From Rothia mucilaginosa ATCC 25296 (lineage in GTDB: Bacteria; Actinomycetota; Actinomycetes; Actinomycetales; Micrococcaceae): 64,000 nt of DNA. Shown here one piece after another: positions 17,892-26,379 of this stretch (its first letter is position 1; each line of letters begins with the position of its first letter). The stretch is from the NCBI RefSeq assembly GCF_000175615.1, contig NZ_ACVO01000015.1, forward strand, positions 434,001 to 498,000, in the 5' to 3' direction. Both the position numbers and the translations under genes were made by a program. The notes below the pieces were generated by a model. The model had not been told where the DNA came from, did no database searches, and saw only the letters and a list, made by a program, of their open reading frames with translations.

Positions 17892-20800
17892 GTGTCTGAG
17901 TCGACCAATAACACCGCGCATCCCAAGCCGAAGAAGTCAACGCCTAAGCGTCGTAGCCCCCTGAGGGCAACGATTGCTGTGGTGGCGGTGCTCATTGTTG
18001 CTTTTGTGGGTGCGTCCCAGGTGTACACGGACTGGCTGTGGTTTGATCAGCTGGGTTATAGCACCGTGTTCACTACCCAGATTTTGTTGAAGGCCGCCGT
18101 GTTTGTGGTGGCTGCCGTGGTGATTGCTGTGCCGCTGTGGGCTTCGATGTCCTACGCGGTCCGTCATGCTGATGTGGCGCCGGCGTCCGAGAAGAAGCCG
18201 CAGGAGGCGCCGAACCCGAATCAGAGCGTGCCGACGAGCGGCACGGATGCTGCCGAGCAGATGCTGCGTGACGTGTTTGGTCAGCAGCGTGCTGAGGAGA
18301 GCATGCGCCGCTACCACGAGAGCGTGGATAAGGCGCGTAAGGTTCTGCTGATTGTGGTTCCGCTGCTGTTGGGTCTGTTCATTGCTTCGGCGACGATGAC
18401 TCAGTGGAGCACCGTCGCGCTGTTCTTCAACCAGCAGTCCTTCGGTAAGACTGACCCGGAGTTTGGTCTGGATTACGGCTTCTTCCTGTTTGCGTTGCCG
18501 TTCTTCCGCATGGTGGTGACTCTGGTGACCTCCGCTGTGGTGCTGTCGGCGCTCGCGGGCCTGTTCATGCACTACTTCTACGGCGGTATTAAGGTGCAGC
18601 CGGGTGGTGTGAGTACCACGTCGGCATTCCGCCGTCACGCTGCGATTGTGGTGGCTGTGTTTTTGCTGACTCGTGCGGTGAGCTTCTGGCTGGACCGCTA
18701 TTCGTCGACTCAGCAGCAGGTGGGCCGTTGGGCTGGCGCGATGTACACGGATGTGAACTCGTCGATTCCGGTGAACGCTATTTTGGCGATTTCTGCTCTG
18801 TTGGTGGCGATCATGTTTGTGGTGGCTGCTTCGATGAATCGTTGGCGTCTGCCGCTGATTAGCACCGCGATGCTGGTGATTGTTGCCGTGGTTGCTGGCG
18901 GCCTCTACCCGTGGATTGTTCAGCGTTTCCAGGTGGTTCCGAATGAGCAGGGCGCTCAGTCGAAGTTCATTCAGCGCAATATTGATGCGACCCGTTACGC
19001 GTACGGTCTGGATAAGATTGAGACCACTCCGTATGACGCGACGATTGATACCCGTGCCGGTGCGTTGAGCTCTTCGAGCGCGACCATTGCGAATATCCGC
19101 CTGTTGGATCCGAATGTTGTGTCCTCGGCGTTTGCTCAGATGCAGCAGTTCCGCCCGTACTACCGTTTTGATTCGCAGCTGGCGGTGGACCGCTATTCGG
19201 TGGGTAACACCACGCAGGATACGGTGTTGGCGGCTCGTGAACTGAACCCGGCGCAGACGAGCGGCGATTCCTGGTATAACCGCCACGTGGTGTACACCCA
19301 CGGTTACGGCGTGATTGCCGCGTACGGTAACCAGGTGGATTCTGCGGGTAACCCGAAGTTCTTGCAGTCTGGTATTAAGGCGACCGGTACCCTGAGCGAG
19401 GATTATGAGCCGCGTATTTACTTTGGCATGAGCTCGCCGGAGTACTCGATTGTGGGCGGTAAGGGCGACACCCTGGAGCTGGACCGTCCGCTTTCTGCTG
19501 AGGAAACCAACGCCTCCGATGCGAAGTACACTTTCGCCGGTTACGGTGGTCCTCGCGTTGATTCGCTGCTGGCTCGCCTGTCCTACGCGATTAAGTTCCA
19601 GTCCTCTGACATTCTGCTGTCGGATGCGGTGCGTGAGGGTTCGCAGATTCTGTACGAACGCAACCCGCTGGATCGTGTGCGTAAGGTTGCGCCGTACCTG
19701 AGCGTGGATTCTAAGCCGTACCCGGCGATTGTGAATAACCGCGTGCAGTGGATCGTGGATGCTTACACCACGAGCGACCAGTTCCCCTACGCGCAGGGTA
19801 GCTCCCAGGATGCGGCAACCGCTGCGGGTGCTCAGCGTTCTAACTCGGTGAACTACATCCGTAACTCGGTGAAGGCTACCGTGGACGCGTATGACGGTTC
19901 GGTGACCCTGTACGCGTGGGATGAGGAGGATCCGGTGCTGAAGGCGTGGCAGGGCGTTTTCCCTGGCACGGTGAAGAGCTACCGTGAGATGAACGCTTCG
20001 CTGATGAGCCACGTGCGTTACCCGACTGACATGTTCAATATTCAGCGCACCATGCTGAATAAGTACCACGTGACGAACGCGAATAGCTTCTATGCCGGTG
20101 ACGATGTCTGGTCGATTCCGAATGACCCGACCAATGATCGTAACCAGCCGATTTCGCCCTACTACCTGTCCTTGCAGATGCCCGGGGATTCTCGTGCGCA
20201 CTTCTCGTTGACGACCACGTTCATTCCTCAGCAGAGCGATTCGAACTCTCGTAACGTGATGTACGGCTTCCTTGCCGCTAATGGTGATGCCGGTACCGGT
20301 AAGGACGGCGAGCGTAGCCCCGACTACGGCAAGCTGCGTCTGCTGGAGTTGCCGCGTTCTTCGGTGGTTCCCGGCCCCGGCCAGGCTCAGAACATTTTCA
20401 ACTCTGATGCTGAGGTGTCGAACCAGCTGAACCTGCTGCGCCGCGGTTCGTCCGAGGTTATTAACGGCAATATGCTGACTCTGCCGGTGGGCGGCGGCAT
20501 GTTGTACGTTCAGCCGGTGTACGTGCAGTCGAGCGGTGACGCTAAGTACCCGCGTCTGCAGCGTGTGCTGGTGAGCTTCGGCGATAAGGTTGGTTTCGCT
20601 CCGACTCTGGAGGAGGCGCTGAACCAGGTGTTTGGTGGCTCTTCGGGCGCGAAGCTGGACGGTTCGGCGGCTAGCCCCTCGGCTTCGGCTTCTGGTTCTT
20701 CGGGTACTTCGGGCGCTTCGACCGGCGGTTCGTCGGCTTCGCAGTCTTCGGAGTTGAAGCAGGCTCTGACGGATGCCTCGAAGGCAATGACCGATGCTGA

Positions 20801-21005
20801 TGCGGCAATGAAGAAGGGCGACTGGGCTGCCTATGGTGAGGCTCAGAAGCGTCTGGAGGCAGCCGTGAAGAAGGCTCTGGAGGCTGAGGAGGCGCAGAAC
20901 GCGGCGTCCGCTAAGGCTTCTGCATCGGCGGCGCCCAGTGCCTCTGCGGCTCCGAGCGCAGCGGCTAGCGCTAAGCCCAGCGCCAGCGCGTCGGCTTCTC
21001 CCTAA
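17892..21005 (+). CDS. UPF0182 family integral membrane protein
   Basis: 1037 residues from a GTG start preceded by gagcgagg. The N-terminal third has about seven hydrophobic helices (for example at residues 27-43, 65-85, 151-172, 197-225, 250-265, 295-315 and 320-345), with the family signature VYTDWLWFDQLGYS near residues 45-58. A long extracytoplasmic domain follows (LLDPNVVSSAFAQMQQFRPYY, HVRYPTDMFNIQ). The tail from about residue 910 is Ser/Ala/Gly-rich low complexity with a short coiled-coil-like segment of Lys/Ala/Glu. It corresponds to Rv3193c, next to ylbL and the zincin-like gene; the function of UPF0182 is not known. Confidence 0.9.
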   Translation: MSESTNNTAHPKPKKSTPKRRSPLRATIAVVAVLIVAFVGASQVYTDWLWFDQLGYSTVFTTQILLKAAVFVVAAVVIAVPLWASMSYAVRHADVAPASEKKPQEAPNPNQSVPTSGTDAAEQMLRDVFGQQRAEESMRRYHESVDKARKVLLIVVPLLLGLFIASATMTQWSTVALFFNQQSFGKTDPEFGLDYGFFLFALPFFRMVVTLVTSAVVLSALAGLFMHYFYGGIKVQPGGVSTTSAFRRHAAIVVAVFLLTRAVSFWLDRYSSTQQQVGRWAGAMYTDVNSSIPVNAILAISALLVAIMFVVAASMNRWRLPLISTAMLVIVAVVAGGLYPWIVQRFQVVPNEQGAQSKFIQRNIDATRYAYGLDKIETTPYDATIDTRAGALSSSSATIANIRLLDPNVVSSAFAQMQQFRPYYRFDSQLAVDRYSVGNTTQDTVLAARELNPAQTSGDSWYNRHVVYTHGYGVIAAYGNQVDSAGNPKFLQSGIKATGTLSEDYEPRIYFGMSSPEYSIVGGKGDTLELDRPLSAEETNASDAKYTFAGYGGPRVDSLLARLSYAIKFQSSDILLSDAVREGSQILYERNPLDRVRKVAPYLSVDSKPYPAIVNNRVQWIVDAYTTSDQFPYAQGSSQDAATAAGAQRSNSVNYIRNSVKATVDAYDGSVTLYAWDEEDPVLKAWQGVFPGTVKSYREMNASLMSHVRYPTDMFNIQRTMLNKYHVTNANSFYAGDDVWSIPNDPTNDRNQPISPYYLSLQMPGDSRAHFSLTTTFIPQQSDSNSRNVMYGFLAANGDAGTGKDGERSPDYGKLRLLELPRSSVVPGPGQAQNIFNSDAEVSNQLNLLRRGSSEVINGNMLTLPVGGGMLYVQPVYVQSSGDAKYPRLQRVLVSFGDKVGFAPTLEEALNQVFGGSSGAKLDGSAASPSASASGSSGTSGASTGGSSASQSSELKQALTDASKAMTDADAAMKKGDWAAYGEAQKRLEAAVKKALEAEEAQNAASAKASASAAPSASAAPSAAASAKPSASASASP

Positions 21006-21159
21006 GATGCCTGAGGTGGCGGGGGAGTAGCGCATACCGGATGCTCACGGATCGGATGTCCACGGGTCTAGCGTCCTCGCTCTAGACACTGGGCAGACAC
21101 CGGGTACACACCGGGCGCACCTCCCGCTGACTTTCTCTGTGTCGATAGAAGTTCGACAG

Positions 21160-21194
21160 GAACGGGGTGGAAGCAATACGCTTCCACCCCGTTC
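21160..21194 (+). terminator. Terminator after the UPF0182 gene
   Basis: gaacggggtggaagc (21160-21174), loop aatac, gcttccaccccgttc (21180-21194), then ttgtgtgttct. Confidence 0.75.
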
Positions 21195-21337
21195 TTGTGT
21201 GTTCTGCCCCTAACGCCTCCTAACCCCTGACACCTTCTAAGACCCAGCCCCACAACCCCTGTTTTTGTGCGCTTGGTTACAAATCGTGATTTTGGCTTGC
21301 ATGCCCGGTTTCGGGTCTGTATAGTTATATGAGTCGC

Positions 21338-21411
21338 CGCGGGGTGGAGCAGTTCGGTAGCTCGCCGGGCTCATAACCCGGAGGTCGCAGGTTCAAATCC
21401 TGTCCCCGCAA
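21338..21411 (+). tRNA. Initiator tRNA-fMet (CAT)
   Basis: A complete cloverleaf starting cgcgggg and ending ccccgca plus discriminator A; CCA is not encoded. The anticodon CAT is at 21372-21374. Two hallmarks make it the initiator: the C1-A72 mismatch at the top of the acceptor stem, and three consecutive G-C pairs in the anticodon stem (ggg/ccc). A T-arm ggttcaaatcc is present. Confidence 0.96.
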
Positions 21412-21416
21412 CGGAT

Positions 21417-21450
21417 AACTCCCGATAGCTTAGCTATCGGGAGTTTTTTT
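21417..21450 (+). terminator. Terminator of the tRNA-fMet transcript
   Basis: aactcccgatagct pairs with agctatcgggagtt around a 1-nt loop, followed by a run of seven or more T (21444-21450). A textbook intrinsic terminator directly after the tRNA. Confidence 0.92.
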
Positions 21451-21472
21451 ATTCCCTAAAACCTGTGCTCTC

Positions 21473-21536
21473 GCCTTCTTGCCTTCCCGCCTTCTTGCCT
21501 TCCCGCCTTCTTGCCTTCCCGCCTTCTTGCCTTCCT
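21473..21536. repeat. Four tandem copies of a 16-bp unit
   Basis: The unit gccttcttgccttccc is repeated four times without spacers (21473, 21489, 21505, 21521; the last base of the fourth copy is t). Each unit is itself two near-identical octamers (gccttctt, gccttccc). The strand is almost pure pyrimidine. There are no spacers, so it is not a CRISPR. It could vary in copy number by slippage. Confidence 0.9.
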
Positions 21537-22499
21537 ATCCCCTCCTGCCGACTGCCGGGCGGCTTTCTTTATATCTTCTGTCTTCTTCTGTCCCCTCACC
21601 TCTTCATATCCCTGCCTCCCTGTATCCCCAGCTCTTTGTATCTCAGCCGGCTTCTGGTGGCATCTGCTGGTGCCGCTCACCCTGGGGTGGAATCTGGGGT
21701 GGAGTCGACCTAGAACCTTTTTGCAGGTGCTGCGGAGGCATTTTTCTGAGCCTTGTCGGGGCTGGTCTGCAACCCCTCACGCGGGATGCTTCGGAGAGGC
21801 ATCTGGGAGGGGGGGGCTTGCCTGCTGGTCCTTCGGGGTGCTTGGCATGGATTCCCCCTCCAGGCCCCCAAAGCCTCCTCAGTGAACCGTTGTGAAAGTA
21901 CCCTGGGCTGGTCTTCAGAACGTCTCCCGATGTGTCTCTCGAAGTGCCTCTCAGTACTTCTATCGGAGCTTCAAGCCGATGTGCTCATAGGGGGGCGGAG
22001 CCACTTTTGGGTGGTTATTGGAGAGTAGTTATGCCTTCTTTCGATGCTACTTTTCGGGTTCCCTGAAGGGGGTTCTGGGGAGGGTTTCAATAGCCTGATG
22101 AGGGATCCGAAAGGATACCTGATTGGGGGACTGTCGAGAGGGCTATTTTTGCCTCAAAGTGCATTCTCAAAGTGGAATATGCGAAAGGTGTCTATATTCC
22201 GGGCTTGGAAATCACCTGTTTTGCCCCGGAATTCCGCGGTTTTTGGAAGAAAATGGTCTTTGAGTGCAACAATTCACTCTGAAAGTGATTGTGGTCACAT
22301 ATGAAACATTCAAGTTAATTGTAGGGTTTTTTGAAACTCTTTCAAAAAACGCTCAAAAACCCCGGAAAATCAAGGAAAAATAGCTCATTCAACCTCTACT
22401 TGAGGGTGATTAAAGTTAAGCTAGAAGTTGAGAAAAAGCTCTTGTTAAGATTGAATCTTGTTCGATACCCAAAAATAGCCCCAAAAAACCGCTGGAAAA
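21537..22499. other. Gene-poor 1-kb interval between tRNA-fMet and the SLH gene
   Basis: I see no credible gene: open frames here lack ribosome-binding sites and encode Pro/Ser/Leu- or Arg-rich compositions unlike proteins nearby. The left part is C/T- then G-rich. From about 22130 the sequence turns AT-rich and contains a perfect inverted repeat, gttttttgaaa-ctc-tttcaaaaaac (22326-22350). Several GGATCCG- and TCTCAAAG-like short motifs recur. The AT-rich part probably contains the promoter for the SLH gene. Confidence 0.45.
22326..22350. promoter_or_regulatory. Perfect 11-bp inverted repeat upstream of the SLH gene
   Basis: gttttttgaaa (22326-22336), loop ctc, tttcaaaaaac (22340-22350). It is an A/T-rich palindrome about 400 bp upstream of the start codon. 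It lacks the GC stem of a terminator, so a protein-binding site is more likely. The role is unknown. Confidence 0.4.
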
Positions 22500-22748
22500 G
22501 GCTTTTTGACCTGGTAGCTTTGAGTACGTGGTCACCGCGGTCCGCCGCGTAGCTCTCCGGATCCACACCGCGCCCCTCCATCACATGAGGACATCCCCGC
22601 AACACACACGGGATGGTTGATGGAAGCGTCTCGTGCGGCGTCACATCCGCAGGCCGACCGCCTATAGGCTTCTCACCTATAGACCACCTATCACTCAACC
22701 ACTCACGGGCGTTCACGCCCCAGAAACACCAACAACGAGGACAACCCC
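22500..22748 (+). promoter_or_regulatory. Long, possibly structured 5' leader of the SLH gene
   Basis: The composition switches abruptly from AT-rich to GC-rich at about 22530 without any ORF. The segment can fold: tccatca (22577-22583) faces tgatgga (22618-22624), enclosing atcccc...gggat, and a ctatagg/cctatag pair lies near 22663-22684. The start codon follows aacgaggacaacccc. Known motifs were considered (c-di-AMP ydaO type) but their conserved blocks are absent. A cis-acting regulatory RNA is inference. Confidence 0.4.
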
Positions 22749-25229
22749 ATGGCACTTCGCCCCCGCACTGTTAAGGCTGGCTCTCTCGCAGCCATCGCTG
22801 TACCCTCCGTGCTCGGTAGCACCCTGGTAGCACCCGCTTCCGCTTTTGCACCCGTCGTTCAGGACATCCCCGGCGCAGCTACCGCAACCCAGGCTCCGAA
22901 GTCTCTGTTCACCTCCACCGTGCAGCCGACCCTCTCTCAGGTTGCTGTGCAGATCCGTCAGCAGGCTGAACAGGTAAAGCAGGCGCAGCAGGCTCCCGCA
23001 ACGACCGCGGTTCAGCCCATCCAGAAGACTTACACTGCACAGGCTGCTCAGCCCGCACAGGCAACCCAGCAGGCTGCTCCCTCGGCTACCTTCCAGTCCG
23101 CACAGGCTGCGCAGGCTACCCAGGCGGCTCAGCCTTCCGCTCAGCCCACCCTGGCACAGGTTGCACAGCAGACCCCCGCAGCTACCCAGAATGTTGCCCC
23201 CACCGCTCAGCCTGCACAGGCTACCCAGGCGGCATCCGGTGTGGCGGCAACCCGCACCAACCAGACTTTCCTGTCCTACACCTCCCCGGCGGGTACCACT
23301 TCGCAGTACCACGTCTACGCTGAGGGTGTGGACTTCTCCAAGCCCGTTGGCGTGGTCTTCTACTTCGACGGTGACTACTGGCGCAACGACCAGTCCAAGG
23401 TCTACGACCCCTCCGGCGAGCTGGCTCAGATGGCTGCATCCGCTACGGCACAAAACATGCTCTTCGTGCCCGTCATCTCCCCGGACACCAACCGTTACGA
23501 TGCTGGCGTGACCTGGTGGGAAAACATGGACCGTAACGGCGAGTTCTTCCGCTCCTTCGCTTCCTCCTTCATCGCGGCTAACGGCGTGGACTCCTCCAAC
23601 GTGTGGACCATGGGCTACTCCGGTGGCGCCGAGTTCATCACCTACGAGCTGAACACCAAGCCCCAGACCTGGCGCAACGGCGGCGGCTCCATCATGGTCG
23701 CTGGCGGCGGCCTGGACGAAGGCACCCCCTCGGCTGCGCTGAAGTCCCAGCCCATGTTCTGGTACGCAAACTCGAACGACGGTACCGGTGAGACCTACCC
23801 GCAGACCTGGAGCGCACGAGGCGCCGTTGAGGGCGGCTACGACGCCTACCTGGCTGCTGGCTACACCAATGCTTCCGCGACCGTGCTGAATGGCTCGGGC
23901 CACTTCGACTACAACTTCTCGCAGATTCTGAGCAACTCGCTCACTAAGGGCAAGGCAACCGCCGCTCCCAAGGCTGAGCAGAAGACCGAACAGAAATCTG
24001 AGCAGAAGCAGCAGAACACTCAGCGTGCCCGCACCATGAGCTCCGCAACTTACCAGAGCTACACCTCCCCGGCGGGTACCACCTCCCAGTACCACGTGTA
24101 CGCGAACAACCTGGACTACTCCAAGCCCGTTGGCGTGGTCTTCTACTTCGACGGAGACTACTGGCAGCGTGACGAGTCCAAGGTCTACACCCCCGACGAG
24201 GGTATGCTCGCGGCAATGGGCAAAATCGCTAACGCCCGCAACATGGTCTTCGTGCCGGTCATCTCCCCGGACACCAACGCATCTGGCGACGGCATCACCT
24301 GGTGGGAAGACATGGACGCTAATGGCGAGTTCTTCCGCTCCTTCGCGAAGTCCTTTGTTAGCCAGAACAACCTGGACGCTTCCCAGGTGTGGACCATGGG
24401 CTACTCCGGTGGCGCTGAGTTCATCACCTACGAGCTGACCGACCACAACACCTCCTGGCGTAACGGCGGCGGCTCCATCATGGTCGCAGGCGGCGACTCG
24501 GATGGCTCCGTGGACGCTGACGCAACCACCAAGGCATCCCCGATGTACTGGTGGGTTGGTGCGAAGGACACCTCCGGTAACACCAACCCCGTCACCTGGA
24601 GCGCACGAGGCGCAGTCGAGTCTGGCTACAACGCATACCTGGGAGCAGGCTTCTCCGACGCCCGCGTGAAGCTGATTGACGGCTTCAGCCACCACGACTA
24701 CGACCTGCCGCACATCTTGGCATCCTCCCTGGACTTCGCCGGTAAGACCCCCGCACTGGGCTACAGCGACCTGTCCGACTCGAACCCGAACTACAACGAG
24801 ATCAGCTGGAACTCTGATCACCGCATCATGCTCGGCTTCGCGGACGGTACCTTCCGCCCGAACGCATCGGTCAACCGTGCACAGCTGGCAACCTACCTGT
24901 ACCGCGTGGCTGGTCGCCCCGCAGTGAATGCACCGGCTGTTTCGCCGTTCAGCGATGTTCCTGTCAACCACCCCGCGTACAAGGAGATTTTCTGGCTGAG
25001 CCAGCAAGGCATCAGCGGTAGCGACTTCCGCCCCCTGGAGGCTGTCACCGAGTCCACCATGGCTGAATTCATGTACCGTGCGGCTGGATCCCCGGCACAG
25101 GCTCAGGGCGGCTACGCGTCCCATGCTCTGGCATGGGCTGCCTCCAACGGCATCGGTACCGGCTCCACCTCCTCGGCAGCCATCACCCGTGACGCTATGG
25201 CAGGCTACCTGTACATCTACGCTAACTAA
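22749..25229 (+). CDS. Secreted protein with two tandem esterase-like domains and SLH repeats
   Basis: 826 residues. A Sec signal peptide ends at APASA (about residue 32). Residues 35-170 are Ala/Gln/Pro-rich with repeated QPAQATQ-type units. Two closely similar domains follow, about 173-397 and 434-661. Both carry SYTSPAGTTSQYHVYA, KPVGVVFYFDGDYW, FVPVISPDTN, VWTMGYSGGAEFITYEL and WRNGGGSIMVAGG. GYSGG is the GxSxG nucleophile elbow of an alpha/beta hydrolase, and GSGHFDY or GFSHHDY could supply the histidine. They are separated by a Lys/Glu/Gln linker. Residues 670-826 contain two S-layer-homology repeats (YSDLSDSNPNYNEISW, FSDVPVNHPAYKEIFW) and a partial third. The protein is likely held at the wall through SLH and may cleave an ester; the substrate is unknown. 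The high similarity of the halves points to recent duplication. Confidence 0.8.
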   Translation: MALRPRTVKAGSLAAIAVPSVLGSTLVAPASAFAPVVQDIPGAATATQAPKSLFTSTVQPTLSQVAVQIRQQAEQVKQAQQAPATTAVQPIQKTYTAQAAQPAQATQQAAPSATFQSAQAAQATQAAQPSAQPTLAQVAQQTPAATQNVAPTAQPAQATQAASGVAATRTNQTFLSYTSPAGTTSQYHVYAEGVDFSKPVGVVFYFDGDYWRNDQSKVYDPSGELAQMAASATAQNMLFVPVISPDTNRYDAGVTWWENMDRNGEFFRSFASSFIAANGVDSSNVWTMGYSGGAEFITYELNTKPQTWRNGGGSIMVAGGGLDEGTPSAALKSQPMFWYANSNDGTGETYPQTWSARGAVEGGYDAYLAAGYTNASATVLNGSGHFDYNFSQILSNSLTKGKATAAPKAEQKTEQKSEQKQQNTQRARTMSSATYQSYTSPAGTTSQYHVYANNLDYSKPVGVVFYFDGDYWQRDESKVYTPDEGMLAAMGKIANARNMVFVPVISPDTNASGDGITWWEDMDANGEFFRSFAKSFVSQNNLDASQVWTMGYSGGAEFITYELTDHNTSWRNGGGSIMVAGGDSDGSVDADATTKASPMYWWVGAKDTSGNTNPVTWSARGAVESGYNAYLGAGFSDARVKLIDGFSHHDYDLPHILASSLDFAGKTPALGYSDLSDSNPNYNEISWNSDHRIMLGFADGTFRPNASVNRAQLATYLYRVAGRPAVNAPAVSPFSDVPVNHPAYKEIFWLSQQGISGSDFRPLEAVTESTMAEFMYRAAGSPAQAQGGYASHALAWAASNGIGTGSTSSAAITRDAMAGYLYIYAN

Positions 25230-25250
25230 GGCGCACGGCCCCTAACGCAT

Positions 25251-25294
25251 AAAGAACCGCCCCGCTCCTGAAATTCAGGAACGGGGCGGTTCTT
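25251..25294. terminator. Bidirectional terminator between the SLH gene and pspA
   Basis: aaagaaccgccccg...cctgaa pairs with ttcagg...cggggcggttcttt (one internal mismatch). It has T-runs in both directions and lies between convergent genes. Confidence 0.88.
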
Positions 25295-25350
25295 TCTATA
25301 GGTTTAGCTCAAGAAGCTATACGCTAGACCAAGCTTAGAAGATCCTAGGC

Positions 25351-26115
25351 TTAGAGGGTCTGGGTGGGGGATTCCACAGCCAGGGGAGCCGGAGCTGCCG
25401 GAGCGTTCTTTGCCTTCAGAGCAGCCAGGCGAGCGTCCAGCTCGGTGTCGCGCTCCATCTGGTCCAGGGTGTTGAACTGTGCGTCCAGGGAGGAAGCTGC
25501 CAGCTCCTGCTGACCGATGACGCGTGCCTCTTCGCGGCGAACCTTCTCTTCGAAGCGGCTCATCTCGCTGGTCGGGTCCAGAACGTCGAACGCCTTCAGA
25601 GCGTCGTTCACCTGGGTCTGAGCTGCTGCAGTCTTCTGACGTGCGGTCAGCTCATCGCGCTTGTACTTGACCTCTTCAAGCTTGGAGCGCATCTTCTCCA
25701 GGCCGTCCTTGAGCTGGTTGACAACCTGAGTCTGAGAAGCCAGCTGAGGCTCAACAGCCTGTGCAGCCTTCTCAGCCAGCAGCTGCTTGTTCAGAGCAAT
25801 CTTAGCGAGGTTATCGAACTTGTCAGCGTTGGCAACGTCGCCAGCTGCGCGGAACTCATCAGCCTTGTTAGAAGCTGCCAGAGCCTTGGTGCCCCACTCC
25901 TGAGCGGCCTTGACGTCCTCAGCGTGGTCCTTTTCGAGCAGTCGCAGGTTGCCGATGGTTTGTGCTACTGCAGCCTCCGCCTCGCGGATGTTGTTGGTGT
26001 AGTCACGAACCATCTGGTCCAGCATCTTCTCCGGGTCCTCAGCTGCATCAATCAGAGCGTTGATGTTTGCCTTAGCGAGCTGTGCAATACGGCCGAAGAT
26101 GGTCTGCTTAGCCAT
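25351..26115 (-). CDS. pspA: PspA/IM30 family membrane-stress protein
   Basis: 254 residues, nearly all helical and charged, starting MAKQTIFGRIAQLAKANINALID, the amphipathic N-terminal helix of PspA/IM30. ALIDAAEDPEKMLDQMVRDY is the conserved block of the family. A coiled coil runs from about 25 to 220; the C-terminus is a short Ala/Pro tail. PspA-type proteins are ESCRT-III-like and coat stressed membranes. The gene follows a TPM-domain gene on the same strand, 264 bp away, an association seen in other actinobacteria and suggesting a shared membrane-stress role. The gap has its own promoter space and a weak hairpin (26318-26357), so independent transcription is likely. Confidence 0.92.
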   Translation of the reverse strand: MAKQTIFGRIAQLAKANINALIDAAEDPEKMLDQMVRDYTNNIREAEAAVAQTIGNLRLLEKDHAEDVKAAQEWGTKALAASNKADEFRAAGDVANADKFDNLAKIALNKQLLAEKAAQAVEPQLASQTQVVNQLKDGLEKMRSKLEEVKYKRDELTARQKTAAAQTQVNDALKAFDVLDPTSEMSRFEEKVRREEARVIGQQELAASSLDAQFNTLDQMERDTELDARLAALKAKNAPAAPAPLAVESPTQTL

Positions 26116-26379
26116 AATCTCCTACTTTCTGTTCACGGGCTGCGGGGGAGCACTACGCTCCTCGTGAGCCGTGCCCGTATAACTAATTATGTGGCAGATT
26201 TCTGGGTGCATGCTGTGAAAATGATGCACGCCTGATTTCTGCAACCTAAACTTTTGGTAAATTACCTCAGGTGTTTTCCGACTGGGGAAGAAAGCGGTGA
26301 GGTAAGCTATCCACCCCGCCGGTCAGACTGTAGAAAAACCTACAGAAACCAACCGGCAGGATCGCTAGCATGGAGGCAG

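Noticed and set aside
17937..21035. 1032-codon open frame on the minus strand opposite the UPF0182 gene
   Set aside because: The plus-strand gene has strong family motifs and membrane helices; the antisense frame is His/Arg/Val-rich without domains. Biased codon use in GC-rich genes leaves antisense frames open.
21473..21536. CRISPR-like array
   Set aside because: The units are contiguous, without unique spacers, and no cas genes are present.
21465..22552. Several overlapping plus-strand frames after the tRNA
   Set aside because: Their peptides come from pyrimidine repeats (Pro/Ser/Leu) or GC-skewed tracts, with no SD and no conserved features.
22500..22748. c-di-AMP (ydaO-type) riboswitch before the SLH gene
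   Set aside because: The conserved blocks of that class (GGGGAACC, GGGGUGAA, and the GACAGCU-type 3' element) are not found.
22713..25124. 803-codon minus-strand frame opposite the SLH gene
   Set aside because: Composition (Val/Gly/His) and lack of start signals indicate a shadow of the duplicated plus-strand domains; it even mirrors their repeat.
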